Below, piece after piece: positions 25,615-35,152 of a stretch of DNA of 64,000 nt; the stretch's first letter is position 1, and the number at the start of each line of letters is the position of its first letter. Source of the stretch: Clostridium paraputrificum (GTDB taxonomy: Bacteria; Bacillota; Clostridia; Clostridiales; Clostridiaceae). Both the position numbers and the translations under genes were made by a program. The stretch covers positions 1-64,000 of the forward strand of contig NZ_UAWH01000016.1 in assembly GCF_900447045.1 (NCBI RefSeq), in the 5' to 3' direction. Under the pieces are notes generated by a model that was not told the origin of the DNA, ran no database searches, and saw only the letters and a program-made list of their open reading frames with translations.

Positions 25615-26662
25615 ATTCTTTATCTATAGATACTTCTTTTTTAACTTCAGCTTCACCAACATATAAAGGTAAAGAATGCTTCTCTCTAATTTGATTTTCA
25701 ATTTCTAGCGCTACTTCAGGATTATCCTTTAAGTAAATCTTAGCATTTTCTCTACCTTGACCTAATCTAACATCTCCATAAGAGAACCAAGCTCCACTCT
25801 TTTGTACTATTCCTTCCTTAACTCCAACATCTACTATATTACCTGTTCTTGAGATACCTTCATTGTACATAATATCAAACTCAGCTTGTTTAAATGGAGG
25901 AGCTACCTTATTCTTCATTACTTTTACTCTAGTTCTATTACCTATTATAGCATCAGCTTGCTTAATTGAATCTATTCTCCTAACATCTAATCTTACAGAA
26001 GCATAGAATTTAAGTGCTCTACCACCTGTTGTAGTTTCTGGATTACCAAACATAATTCCAACTTTTTCTCTTAGTTGGTTAATGAATATTGCAACACAAT
26101 TAGTTTTACTAATAGTTCCTGCTAACTTTCTTAATGCTTGAGACATAAGTCTTGCTTGTAACCCTACGTGAGAATCACCCATTTCTCCTTCAATTTCTGC
26201 TCTTGGTACTAATGCAGCAACAGAGTCAACTACAAGAACATCAATAGCACCAGATCTAACTAAGGCTTCTGCTATTTCAAGACCTTGTTCTCCTGTATCT
26301 GGTTGTGAAACTATAAGATTTTCAGTATCGACACCAATCTTTCTTGCATAACTAGGATCTAAAGCATGTTCAGCATCAATAAAAGCTACTGCTCCACCAG
26401 CCTTTTGAGCTTCAGCAGCAATATGTAATGCAACTGTTGTTTTACCTGAACTTTCAGGTCCATATATTTCTACTATTCTTCCCTTTGGAACTCCACCAAT
26501 ACCAAGTGCTATATCAAGATCTAAACATCCTGTTGATATAGAATCGATACTTAATGTGCTATCTTCTCCTAATTTCATTACAGAACCTTTACCAAATTGC
26601 TTCTCTATTTGGTTCATAGCACTTTCTATAGCCTTTAATTTATCCATATTTATGTTACTCAT
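25613..26662 (-). CDS. recA: Recombinase A
   Basis: 349 aa. Walker A GPESSGKT, Walker [12 protein letters not shown] and the DNA-binding loop 1 region [10 protein letters not shown] are intact. Drives homologous recombination and, as a filament on ssDNA, triggers LexA cleavage. Start is ATG 26662 (GAGGTG upstream). A longer in-frame ATG at 26710 would make the LexA-type box coding and is rejected. Confidence 0.99.
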   Translation of the reverse strand: MSNINMDKLKAIESAMNQIEKQFGKGSVMKLGEDSTLSIDSISTGCLDLDIALGIGGVPKGRIVEIYGPESSGKTTVALHIAAEAQKAGGAVAFIDAEHALDPSYARKIGVDTENLIVSQPDTGEQGLEIAEALVRSGAIDVLVVDSVAALVPRAEIEGEMGDSHVGLQARLMSQALRKLAGTISKTNCVAIFINQLREKVGIMFGNPETTTGGRALKFYASVRLDVRRIDSIKQADAIIGNRTRVKVMKNKVAPPFKQAEFDIMYNEGISRTGNIVDVGVKEGIVQKSGAWFSYGDVRLGQGRENAKIYLKDNPEVALEIENQIREKHSLPLYVGEAEVKKEVSIDKE

Positions 26663-26688
26663 TTTTATTCTTACACCTCTTTCATAAA

Positions 26689-26702
26689 CGAACTTATGTT
26701 CT
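26689..26702 (-). promoter_or_regulatory. LexA (SOS) box of recA
   Basis: CGAAC-TTAT-GTTCT on the plus strand, a match to the Gram-positive GAAC-N4-GTTC operator, just downstream of the recA -10 box. Confidence 0.85.
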
Positions 26703-26710
26703 ATAATCAT

Positions 26711-26739
26711 ATTATATAGTATTTATTATTTATAGTCAA
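26711..26739 (-). promoter_or_regulatory. recA promoter
   Basis: -35 TTGACT, exactly 17 bp, -10 TATAAT on the minus strand; the SOS box begins eight bases after it. Confidence 0.88.
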
Positions 26740-26883
26740 TATAAAACTTTCTTTTCTCCATTTTATGGCAATTTCCTCTTTAGTATTATCATAACTGATT
26801 GTTTTTATACATCTATATATCTTTTATTAAATTTTATAAAAAATTACTGATTTAACTGCTAATGTTACCTTTAAATTGTTTTA

Positions 26884-26919
26884 AAAAAGAGATCGTGCTA
26901 AATATATTAGTACGATCTC
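26884..26919 (-). terminator. Terminator after pgsA
   Basis: Stem GAGATCGT / ACGATCTC, extended by CTAA/TTAG, then six T on the minus strand. Confidence 0.85.
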
Positions 26920-26928
26920 ACATGTATC

Positions 26929-27519
26929 TTATTTATTCATATCAATTGTATGCTTATTCTTTCTAAAATAATCCCAACCAGATATTAATGTTATTACTAC
27001 AGATATATTTAACATCCAACTAGGTACATTCATGAAGAACCAATTCCAAACACTACTTGATTCAACTAAATTTGTTAAGTATGAAGATGTAGTAATATTA
27101 AATTGTAATAACAATAGCACTATAGCTATTATTTGTATTACTGTCTTTATCTTGCCCCACCAACTAGCAGCTATTACTTTTCCTTCTGAAGCTGCTATTG
27201 TTCTTAATCCAGATACAGCAAACTCTCTTGCAATTATAACTATAGCTGCCCAACTAGGTACCATTTGTAGCTCTACTAAAGATATTAAAGCTGATGTTAC
27301 AAGCAGCTTGTCTGCAAGGGGGTCCATAAACTTTCCAAAGTTAGTAATTTGATTCCTGCTCCTAGCTATATACCCATCCAACTTATCTGTAAGTGACGCT
27401 AAAATAAATATAAATGTTGCAATAAATGTACCATATGGTATGCCTTGAACAGCAATAAATATTAAAAAGATGGGAACTAAAAAGATTCTAATTACAGTTA
27501 ATTTATTTGCAAGATTCAT
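26929..27519 (-). CDS. pgsA: CDP-diacylglycerol-glycerol-3-phosphate 3-phosphatidyltransferase
   Basis: 196 aa with four to five membrane helices. The CDP-alcohol phosphotransferase motif is complete: [10 protein letters not shown] then [11 protein letters not shown]. It makes phosphatidylglycerol phosphate, the first committed step to PG and cardiolipin. ATG 27519 follows GGGAGTTGTGGTTT and overlaps the end of rimO by 17 bp in another frame, so the two are translationally coupled. Confidence 0.96.
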   Translation of the reverse strand: MNLANKLTVIRIFLVPIFLIFIAVQGIPYGTFIATFIFILASLTDKLDGYIARSRNQITNFGKFMDPLADKLLVTSALISLVELQMVPSWAAIVIIAREFAVSGLRTIAASEGKVIAASWWGKIKTVIQIIAIVLLLLQFNITTSSYLTNLVESSSVWNWFFMNVPSWMLNISVVITLISGWDYFRKNKHTIDMNK

Positions 27520-28840
27520 AAACCACAACTCCCATTAAATCATAATCGGCACAATTAGTAATCTTAACTTTAACTATTGCCCCAGTTTTTATATTCTCTT
27601 CTGAATCAAAGAATACTACACCATCTATTTCAGGAGCCATTTCATAACTTCTTCCATAGTAATATTCTCCATTATGTCCTTCAACAAGAATATCATAAAT
27701 ATTACTAATTTTCAATTCATTTATTTCTTTTGCCACTTCTTGTTGAACTAACATTAAGTTTCTTTCTCTAATTTCCTTTATCTCTTCAGGAACTTGATTT
27801 TCCATCTTTGCAGCTGGTGTTCCCTCCTCTTGAGAATATTTAAACACCCCTACATTATCTAATTTATAATCTTGTAAAAACTTTGTTAATTCATTAAAAT
27901 CTTCTTCTGTTTCACCTGGAAACCCTACAATTAAAGAAGTTCTTACTACAATATCAGGAATTCTTTTCCTTAATGTTTCAATCTTATTTATTATAGCTTC
28001 TTTGCTTGTTTTTCTTGCCATTAATCTTAAAATGTTATTGCTTATATGTTGTATTGGCAAATCTAAATATTTGACTACCTTATTATTGTTAGCTATTTCA
28101 TCTATTAATTCATCATAGATTTCTTCTGGATAACAATATAATAGTCTTATCCATTCAATTCCATCAACCTTTGATAATTCTCTTAATAATTCATGTAACT
28201 TTTGTCCACCATAAAGGTCTGTACCATACATAGTTAAGTCTTGAGCTATTAAAATTAATTCTTTTACGCCACTCTTGCTTAATAATTCAGCTTCTTTAAT
28301 AATGCTTTCTTTATCTCTACTTCTAAATTTTCCTCTTATTTTAGGAATAATACAATAAGTACAGAAATTGTTGCAACCTTCTGCTATCCTTAGATATGCT
28401 GTATGAGATTTTGTTGTAAGAATTCTTATACCTTCATTAATCTTTTGATCTGAATAATTTACTTCTATTAACTTTTCATCATTATTAATGAAATTCATTA
28501 TATACTCATTAATCTTTTCGTAATCATTAACTCCAAGAGTAATATCTATTTCTGGCATTAATTCTTGTAACTCTTTTCCGTATCTTTGTGTAAGACAACC
28601 TGTAGCTATCAACATTTTACACTTATACTTATTCTTGTATTCTGCCATCTCTAAAATTGTGTCTATAGATTCTTGCTTTGCTGACTCTATAAAACCACAA
28701 GTATTTACTATTATTATATCTGCTTCCTTTGGATTATTTGTTATTTCGTATTGCTCACTCATTCTACCTAGAATTATTTCTGCATCTACTCTATTCTTAT
28801 CGCAGCCTAAACTAACCATTCCAACTTTATACTTTTTCAA
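27503..28840 (-). CDS. rimO: Ribosomal protein S12 methylthiotransferase
   Basis: 445 aa. The N-terminal domain has three cluster cysteines ([22 protein letters not shown]), the radical-SAM core has CNNFCTYC near residue 156, and a C-terminal TRAM domain completes it. It adds a methylthio group to the conserved Asp of S12. The start is TTG 28840 after AGGAGGAAACACAT. The [17 protein letters not shown] signature favours RimO over MiaB. Confidence 0.95.
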   Translation of the reverse strand: MKKYKVGMVSLGCDKNRVDAEIILGRMSEQYEITNNPKEADIIIVNTCGFIESAKQESIDTILEMAEYKNKYKCKMLIATGCLTQRYGKELQELMPEIDITLGVNDYEKINEYIMNFINNDEKLIEVNYSDQKINEGIRILTTKSHTAYLRIAEGCNNFCTYCIIPKIRGKFRSRDKESIIKEAELLSKSGVKELILIAQDLTMYGTDLYGGQKLHELLRELSKVDGIEWIRLLYCYPEEIYDELIDEIANNNKVVKYLDLPIQHISNNILRLMARKTSKEAIINKIETLRKRIPDIVVRTSLIVGFPGETEEDFNELTKFLQDYKLDNVGVFKYSQEEGTPAAKMENQVPEEIKEIRERNLMLVQQEVAKEINELKISNIYDILVEGHNGEYYYGRSYEMAPEIDGVVFFDSEENIKTGAIVKVKITNCADYDLMGVVVYESCK

Positions 28841-28918
28841 ATGTGTTTCCTCCTGTGTATTACTCTAGTTTAATACTATATCAAAAACATTTTATATCGC
28901 TTTTATAAGTATTACAAG

Positions 28919-31291
28919 TTAATTTTCTTCCATATTATCTGAATTATGGAGTAAATCTTCTTTTTTCATCAAAACTTGCCTTGGTCTACTTCCATCTTTA
29001 GGTGAAATTATTCCCCTTTCTTCTAGCTGATCCATTATTCTAGAAGCTCTGTTAAAGCCAACTCTTAGTCTTCTTTGCAAGAAAGATGTTGATGCCTGCT
29101 CGTATTCAATTACTAAATTTATAGCTTCTGGTAACAACTCATCAGCATCATCACTACTATCTATATTCTTGCCTTCTGTTTCATTATTTATATGATCTAA
29201 AATAGATTCTTCATAAACTGCATCTTTTTCTTCTGACTTAATAAATTCTATTACCTTTTCAACTTCCTCTTCTGAGATGAAGCATCCTTGAACTCTTTGA
29301 GGTTTACTTTCTCCAACAGGATAATAAAGCATATCACCTTTACCAAGTAATTTTTCAGCTCCAGCTGAATCTAATATTGTTCTTGAGTCCACCTGAGAAG
29401 AAACAGCAAATGAAATTCTAGATGGTATATTTGCTTTTATAACACCTGTAATTACGTCTACAGATGGTCTTTGCGTTGCTATAACAAGATGCATACCAGC
29501 AGCTCTTGCCATTTGTGCCAGCCTTCCTATATAATCTTCCACATCATTAGGACAAACCATCATTAAGTCAGCAAGCTCATCTACAATTATAACTATATAA
29601 GGTAGCTTCTCCTCAATAATTCCTTTATCCATTAAAGCATTGTATGAATCAATATTTCTTACTCCCATTTCAGCAAAAAGGTTATATCTTTTTGTCATCT
29701 CATTAACAGCCCAATTTAATGCAGCAGCTGCTTTCTTTGGATCTGTTACTACTGGAATTAAAAGATGGGGTATTCCATTATAAACATTTAACTCAACAAC
29801 CTTAGGATCAACCATAAGTAATTTAACTTCATCAGGAGAATATTTATATAGTAAGCTTATAATTAAAGAATTAATACATACACTCTTACCAGAACCTGTA
29901 GCCCCTGCAATCAATGTATGTGGCATCTTACTTAAATCTCCTACAACGCAAGCTCCTCCTATATCTTTTCCTAAAGCAAAGGCTAACTTTTTATTACTAC
30001 TAGTAAACTCTTTTGAATCTAGTACCTCTCTTAAAAATACTGGTGTTTGCTTTTTATTTGGTACTTCTATACCAACTGCTGCCTTTCCAGGAATAGGTGC
30101 TTCAATTCTCACCCCAGAAGCTGCAAGACCTAATGCTATATCATCTGATAAATTTACTATTTTACTAACTTTTACACCAGGACTAGGCTGAAGTTCAAAT
30201 CTAGTTACTGAAGGTCCCTTTGTAACTTGCACAACTTTTGCATCTACTCCAAAACTTCCTAAAGTTTCTTCTAGCTTATTTGCGCTATCAATTAACTCTT
30301 TTTTATCAGAGCTATTTAATTTAGTTTTATTATTAACATTTAAAAGTTCTGTATTAGGGAATACATATTCTTTTTTCTCTATTTCTTCTTTGTCTTCATT
30401 TAGTATATCTTCAATTTCTTTATTCACACTTTCCTTTATTCCGTTATCAAGTTTTTCTTTTTTAACAGAAGGCATAGCTTCCTCGCTGTTAATAAATGAA
30501 GATATTTCTTTTTCTGTGTTATTTTCTACAGCCACTTCAAGCTCATCATCAATAGTGGCATTTTTCATAAAATCAAGTATCTTTATTTTATGATTTACCC
30601 CCTTTAAAAACTCTTCTCTATTTGGCTCTAGCTTTTCTTCCTTTTCAATTACATTTATAAAGTCATTTCTTTCATCGTTTTTGATTGTTGGTGAAATTTC
30701 TCTTCTCTTTTTAAATTCTTTTCTTTTTACATTTGCTCTTTCACCTAAATCAAAAATCGAAATACTAAATGTTAATATAGAAGCTATAATTATAAGCGCT
30801 ATATACACAATAAATGAACCTACAAATCCAAGTATTTTAAATAAAGGATAGGATATAAGATGTCCAACAAGACCTCCATTAAATCCGTAATCAGCTTTTA
30901 CTATTGTTTGAATTATATTACTCATACCCTTTCCAAAGGTAATATCACTTAATGATTCTACATAAAATGTTCCTGAAAATAAAATAATTACCCCAACAAA
31001 TAGAGTAATACCATAAAACTTTTTATCAAGATTTATTTTTCCTCTTCCCTTTAAATAATTATATCCTAAATAAATTAAATAAATAGGTACTACATAAGCT
31101 CCTATTCCTAATAGTAAATGTGATATCTTCTGTGAAAATGTAGATAAAAATCCAGCTAGGTTTGTATATATTGATACTGCACTCAGTATTCCACATGCTA
31201 TAAATATAATTCCAGTAATTTCACTATTATGATTTTGTACGTTTTTCTTTGCTTCTTTTGTATTTTTTCTTTTACTATTACTTCTACTCAC
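28919..31291 (-). CDS. ftsK: DNA translocase FtsK/SpoIIIE
   Basis: 790 aa. Four or five N-terminal membrane helices (to about residue 185), an acidic, variable linker (about 190-310), a motor with Walker A GATGSGKS near 465 and Walker B IIVDELADLM, and a C-terminal winged helix (about 720-785, FLQRRLRVGFNRASRIMD) for oriented translocation. It clears chromosome DNA through the septum in division or sporulation; which of the two cannot be told. GTG start after GGGGTGATTTTTA. Confidence 0.96.
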   Translation of the reverse strand: MSRSNSKRKNTKEAKKNVQNHNSEITGIIFIACGILSAVSIYTNLAGFLSTFSQKISHLLLGIGAYVVPIYLIYLGYNYLKGRGKINLDKKFYGITLFVGVIILFSGTFYVESLSDITFGKGMSNIIQTIVKADYGFNGGLVGHLISYPLFKILGFVGSFIVYIALIIIASILTFSISIFDLGERANVKRKEFKKRREISPTIKNDERNDFINVIEKEEKLEPNREEFLKGVNHKIKILDFMKNATIDDELEVAVENNTEKEISSFINSEEAMPSVKKEKLDNGIKESVNKEIEDILNEDKEEIEKKEYVFPNTELLNVNNKTKLNSSDKKELIDSANKLEETLGSFGVDAKVVQVTKGPSVTRFELQPSPGVKVSKIVNLSDDIALGLAASGVRIEAPIPGKAAVGIEVPNKKQTPVFLREVLDSKEFTSSNKKLAFALGKDIGGACVVGDLSKMPHTLIAGATGSGKSVCINSLIISLLYKYSPDEVKLLMVDPKVVELNVYNGIPHLLIPVVTDPKKAAAALNWAVNEMTKRYNLFAEMGVRNIDSYNALMDKGIIEEKLPYIVIIVDELADLMMVCPNDVEDYIGRLAQMARAAGMHLVIATQRPSVDVITGVIKANIPSRISFAVSSQVDSRTILDSAGAEKLLGKGDMLYYPVGESKPQRVQGCFISEEEVEKVIEFIKSEEKDAVYEESILDHINNETEGKNIDSSDDADELLPEAINLVIEYEQASTSFLQRRLRVGFNRASRIMDQLEERGIISPKDGSRPRQVLMKKEDLLHNSDNMEEN

Positions 31292-31352
31292 TAAAAATCA
31301 CCCCATCATAATAATTTCTACACTTTCTCTTTAATTCCTTTTAAGAAAGAAA

Positions 31353-31379
31353 AAAAATAGGGTTTACATCCCTATTTTT
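31353..31379 (-). terminator. Terminator overlapping the tepA stop codon
   Basis: AAAAATAGGG / CCCTATTTTT with a 7-nt loop and a further T-run on the minus strand; the stop TAG lies in its left arm. Confidence 0.85.
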
Positions 31380-32097
31380 CATCTCCTATTAATTCATTTA
31401 ATTTTTCAAGTGCTTTACTTATCCCCCCAACTTCATCTATAAGCCCACAATCTACAGCCTGCTTACCAATTAATATAGTTCCTACATCATTTAGTAGTTC
31501 ATCTGTTTGCATCATAAACTCTTCTAATTTTTCTAGTTTAATATTGGAAGTTCTCACAATAAAATCATTAATTCTCTCTTGCATCTTCTTAAAATAGTCA
31601 AATGTTTGTGAAACTCCTATAATAAACCCATTCATTCTTATTGGGTGAATTATCATAGTAGCTGATGGAGTTATAAAAGAATAGTCAGAAGAAGTAGCTA
31701 AAGGTACTCCAATAGAGTGACCTCCTCCTATAACTATTGAAACTGTTGGTTTAGAAATTGAATTTATCATTTCTGATATTGCAAGACCAGCTTCAACATC
31801 TCCTCCTACTGTATTTAGTACGATTAGTACGCCTTTTACATTTTTATTTTGTTCTATAGAAATCAGTTGTGGTATTACGTGTTCGTACTTAGTTGCTTTA
31901 GTTTGGGCTGGTGAAACATTATGTCCTTCAATTTGCCCTATTATTGAAAGGACTTGAATTCTTTCATTAGGTACTGCCATAGTTGTGTTCCCATATTCCT
32001 TAACAGATTTCATTTTCTCATTGTTTTCTTTTAATTCTTCTTGTGTTTCTTCACTTCCAGATTTTGTTGACTTATTTGTTAATTTAATATCCTCCAT
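31372..32097 (-). CDS. tepA: ClpP-like serine protease TepA/YmfB
   Basis: 241 aa. The catalytic Ser lies in GGGHSIGVPLA and the His in MIIHPIRM, as in the ClpP/TepA fold; a charged 45-residue N-terminal extension precedes the domain. In Bacillus tepA follows dapG as here; it has been linked to translocation and spore peptide turnover. Start is ATG 32097 with AGGAGGAATGTTTTT. That ribosome binding site is inside a long hairpin (32098-32146). Confidence 0.9.
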   Translation of the reverse strand: MEDIKLTNKSTKSGSEETQEELKENNEKMKSVKEYGNTTMAVPNERIQVLSIIGQIEGHNVSPAQTKATKYEHVIPQLISIEQNKNVKGVLIVLNTVGGDVEAGLAISEMINSISKPTVSIVIGGGHSIGVPLATSSDYSFITPSATMIIHPIRMNGFIIGVSQTFDYFKKMQERINDFIVRTSNIKLEKLEEFMMQTDELLNDVGTILIGKQAVDCGLIDEVGGISKALEKLNELIGDEK

Positions 32098-32146
32098 AAA
32101 AACATTCCTCCTGTACAGTTTTATTTTGTACATGAGGAATGTTTTT
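32098..32146 (-). promoter_or_regulatory. Terminator-like hairpin that contains the tepA ribosome binding site
   Basis: Perfect 13-bp arms AAAAACATTCCTC and GAGGAATGTTTTT, with an inner TGTACA/TGTACA pair. On the minus strand the 3' arm is the ribosome binding site and the T-tract is the spacer to the tepA ATG. It therefore could end dapG transcripts and, in read-through RNA, hide the tepA start. Confidence 0.7.
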
Positions 32147-32168
32147 ATACTTTATTAAAGATACAATT

Positions 32169-33365
32169 TTAAAGTTTAAATGCTTTATGAAGAGCATTTA
32201 TAGCTTTTTCTAAATTTTCGGTATGAATTAAACACCAAATAGTCATATGTGAATCTGCAGTTTGTAACACCTCTATATTGCTTTCACTTAATGTTTTATA
32301 AATTTTCGCCATAACCCCAGGTATTCCCTTCATTCCAGCTCCCACTAAGGCTATAGTACTACAGTTATCTATTAATGTATATTTTAAATCCAATTTACCA
32401 AATATATCCTTTACAATATCCTTTGCAGCTTTAGATATTGTGAATACTTGCTGCCTTGGAAAAATATTAATTAAATCCAAACTAATCTTATTTGCAGCTA
32501 ATATTTCTAATACATCATTATATCTATCATTACCCTTATTATCATCAAGATTTATTGTAACCTGAATTCTATCATCATGATTAGTTATACTTGTAATTAA
32601 TCTTCTCCTCTTTCTATCTCCCACACTATTAATTAATGTACCTATTGTATCATTTAAAGTATTTTTAATCATAATAGGAATATTACCTTCTCTAGCATAC
32701 TCAACAGCCCTAGGATGTATTACCTTAGAACCTTGGTCTGCAAGCTGGAACACCTCATCATAGCTTATAATATCAATTACTGATGCACTTTTTACTATTC
32801 TAGGATCTGCTGTCATTACACCATCAACATCTGTATATATTTCAATTCTTTCTGCATCCAACATTACTCCAAGTATTGAAGCTGTAGTATCGCTTCCACC
32901 TCTTCCCAATGTAGTAAAGTATCCATTCTCTGTTATACCTTGGAATCCAGTTACAACAGGAACTCTCCCCTGTGATATTACATCTAATATTTCTTTTTCA
33001 TTAGTTGAAAGCAAAGTTGCTTCGCCAAAATTTTTATTGGTAATTAACCCAGCTTGTCCGCCTGTCATAGGAAAGGCCTCAATATTTTTACTATTCATAT
33101 CTGATGACATTACAACAGAACTTATTATTTCTCCACAGCACATTAAAAGATCTGCTGCTAACTTATTTTCTTTTATAAAATTTTCATTAACTAAAGAAAG
33201 TAAAGTATCAGTTGCATATGGACTACCCTTTCTTCCCATTGCTGACACGACAACCACAGGACTATATCCATTATCAATTGACTCCTTTACTTTCTCCATT
33301 ACTTTTTCTCTATTCTCCTTGGTAGAAACTGATGTGCCGCCAAACTTTTGTATAACTATTTTCAA
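32169..33365 (-). CDS. dapG: Aspartate kinase, diaminopimelate-type
   Basis: 398 aa. The kinase domain starts with KFGGTSVSTKENRE and has the TDVDGVMTADPRI region; two ACT domains (about 265-398) bind an end-product regulator. It starts the aspartate pathway to DAP, lysine, methionine and threonine. Linkage to tepA matches the Bacillus dapG (DAP-inhibited) locus, so dapG is preferred over lysC. Start is TTG 33365 after GGAGGGAATGAC; the nearby ATG is out of frame. Confidence 0.92.
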   Translation of the reverse strand: MKIVIQKFGGTSVSTKENREKVMEKVKESIDNGYSPVVVVSAMGRKGSPYATDTLLSLVNENFIKENKLAADLLMCCGEIISSVVMSSDMNSKNIEAFPMTGGQAGLITNKNFGEATLLSTNEKEILDVISQGRVPVVTGFQGITENGYFTTLGRGGSDTTASILGVMLDAERIEIYTDVDGVMTADPRIVKSASVIDIISYDEVFQLADQGSKVIHPRAVEYAREGNIPIMIKNTLNDTIGTLINSVGDRKRRRLITSITNHDDRIQVTINLDDNKGNDRYNDVLEILAANKISLDLINIFPRQQVFTISKAAKDIVKDIFGKLDLKYTLIDNCSTIALVGAGMKGIPGVMAKIYKTLSESNIEVLQTADSHMTIWCLIHTENLEKAINALHKAFKL

Positions 33366-33382
33366 GTCATTCCCTCCAGATT

Positions 33383-33664
33383 CTATAGTTTAGCTCTCTT
33401 TACATCATTATCTTCTGCATCAAGTATTATAGTTCTTGATCCAATCTTCTTTACACACTCCCATGGAATCTCTAAAAACTCTCTAGACCTACTGAATAGT
33501 CCCATCTTACTTCCAGTAGTATTTATAATAAGATATCGTATTTTTCCATCATCATCTACTACTAAGTCATTATTTTGAAGATAATCGTACTTTTCACCAT
33601 CATTAATATTTATAAGTTCATATCTTTCTATTTCACTAAGTAACTTTATGTTTTCTCCTGACAT
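33383..33664 (-). CDS. ylmC: PRC-barrel protein YlmC/YmxH
   Basis: 93 aa, a single PRC-barrel (LLSEIERYELININDGEKYDYL, then DDDGKIRYLII). The family is conserved in spore formers; its role is unknown. ATG 33664 follows AAGGAGGGATTTTTT; the upstream in-frame ATG is ignored. It lies between the M16 peptidase and dapG, as in Bacillus (ymxG-ymxH). Confidence 0.88.
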   Translation of the reverse strand: MSGENIKLLSEIERYELININDGEKYDYLQNNDLVVDDDGKIRYLIINTTGSKMGLFSRSREFLEIPWECVKKIGSRTIILDAEDNDVKRAKL

Positions 33665-33721
33665 AAAAAATCCCTCCTTATTACCTACATAATACATATG
33701 ATATAAAGAGAGATTTTATTC

Positions 33722-35029
33722 TTATATTTCTATTTTCCCAAAATTATTTTTATTATTATATGCTTTATCAGAGTCTAATATTATAGAGTTTAACTTGTCA
33801 GCCTCAACATTTTGCCCTACATAAGAAGTATTTAACACTCCACTTCCAAAGCACTCCTTTAATACAAAATCAATATCCTCCATATTGATTCTATCAACTT
33901 TTTCTATAACCTCTTCTTGAGTAGTTACCCTATTTTTAAATAATACAGATTTTGCATTACTAAACATTCTTGAACTAGTACTTTCCAATCCTAAAATATA
34001 ATTTGCTTTTATCTTTTCCTTATTAACATCTAATAATTCCTTAGTTATACCTTCTTTAACAAATCTATTTAACTCATGCTTAATAGCATCTAAAGCCTTT
34101 TCACCATAATTCTTTCCAAGACCAGCATATATATTTAATACTCCTGCACCTTGATATGGTTGAGGATAACAATAAATACTATAGCATAACCCTAGTTGTT
34201 CCCTTACTCTTTGGAATAGTATAGATGACGCTCCACCACCAAATATATTACTTAATAATACGAGGCCATACCCATTATCATGGCCAAAAGGAAGCCCCTT
34301 TAACCCAAGGCTTACATGAAGTTGCTCTATATCCTTTGTAGCTGTCATAGAGTTTAAGTGCACTAAAGTTTCACCGTATGTTGGAACATAGATATTGTCG
34401 CTTTTCCACCCTCCAAAATATTGTTCTACTAAAGTCTCCACTTCCTTCTCATCAAACTTACCACATATAGATATCACTGTGTTGTATGGAGTATATTTTT
34501 CTTTTATAAAATTCTTTATTTTATCTCTAGTAAAACTTTTAACCTTATCAATTGTCCCTAAAATTGGGTAGGCTAAGGAACTATTATCAAAGCATGCTTT
34601 TGAATGTAAATCCTCAAGAACATCCTCTGGATTATCCTCGCTCATATTGATTTCTTCAATAACTACTCCCTTCTCCCTTTCTATTTCATCTCCATCAAAC
34701 TTGGAGTTTAATATCATATCTGAAAGCACTTCTAGAGATAAATCTAAATGAGTGTATAAATTCTTAACATAATAACAAGTAGCTTCTTTACTTGTAAATG
34801 CATTTATTTGTCCGCCTATATTCTCAACTGATTCTGCAATTTCTTTTGCTGTCCTCTTATCTGTTCCCTTAAAAAACATATGTTCAATAAAATGTGATAT
34901 TCCATTTACTTCAGGAGTTTCATTTCTGGAACCATTTTGTATCATTACTCCTACGCTTATAGAGTTTACCCCATCTACTTTTTCTGTTATTACTCTTAGC
35001 CCATTTTTTAAAGTATAAAAATTATACAT
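33722..35029 (-). CDS. ymxG: M16-family zinc peptidase (YmxG/MlpA-like)
   Basis: 435 aa. The inverted zinc motif HFIEHMFFKGT supplies two His and the catalytic Glu; the distal Glu is in EEINMSEDNPEDVL. One active and one inactive M16 half, like mitochondrial processing peptidase beta. Substrates are unknown. Sits after pnp as in Bacillus. Two hairpins lie between it and pnp. Confidence 0.93.
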   Translation of the reverse strand: MYNFYTLKNGLRVITEKVDGVNSISVGVMIQNGSRNETPEVNGISHFIEHMFFKGTDKRTAKEIAESVENIGGQINAFTSKEATCYYVKNLYTHLDLSLEVLSDMILNSKFDGDEIEREKGVVIEEINMSEDNPEDVLEDLHSKACFDNSSLAYPILGTIDKVKSFTRDKIKNFIKEKYTPYNTVISICGKFDEKEVETLVEQYFGGWKSDNIYVPTYGETLVHLNSMTATKDIEQLHVSLGLKGLPFGHDNGYGLVLLSNIFGGGASSILFQRVREQLGLCYSIYCYPQPYQGAGVLNIYAGLGKNYGEKALDAIKHELNRFVKEGITKELLDVNKEKIKANYILGLESTSSRMFSNAKSVLFKNRVTTQEEVIEKVDRINMEDIDFVLKECFGSGVLNTSYVGQNVEADKLNSIILDSDKAYNNKNNFGKIEI

Positions 35030-35051
35030 ATTTTCCTCCTATAATAAAAAT

Positions 35052-35087
35052 CACGAATTCTCTTTATATAGTATAAAGTAATTCGTG
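35052..35087. terminator. Near-perfect 36-bp palindrome before the M16 gene
   Basis: CACGAATT / AATTCGTG outside and CTTTATA / TATAAAG inside; ATTTTTATT follows on the minus strand. With the pnp terminator it makes a tandem stop. Confidence 0.65.
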
Positions 35088-35118
35088 GCATCTTATTCTA
35101 TATTTTAATATATATAGA

Positions 35119-35143
35119 AAAAAGGCAATGAATTGCCCTTTTT
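35119..35143 (-). terminator. pnp terminator
   Basis: AAAAAGGGCAAT / ATTGCCTTTTTT on the minus strand. Confidence 0.85.
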
Positions 35144-35152
35144 ATGTTCATA

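Noticed and set aside
26663..26710. 16-codon N-terminal extension of RecA
   Set aside because: The region holds the SOS operator, and a ribosome binding site lies before the shorter start.
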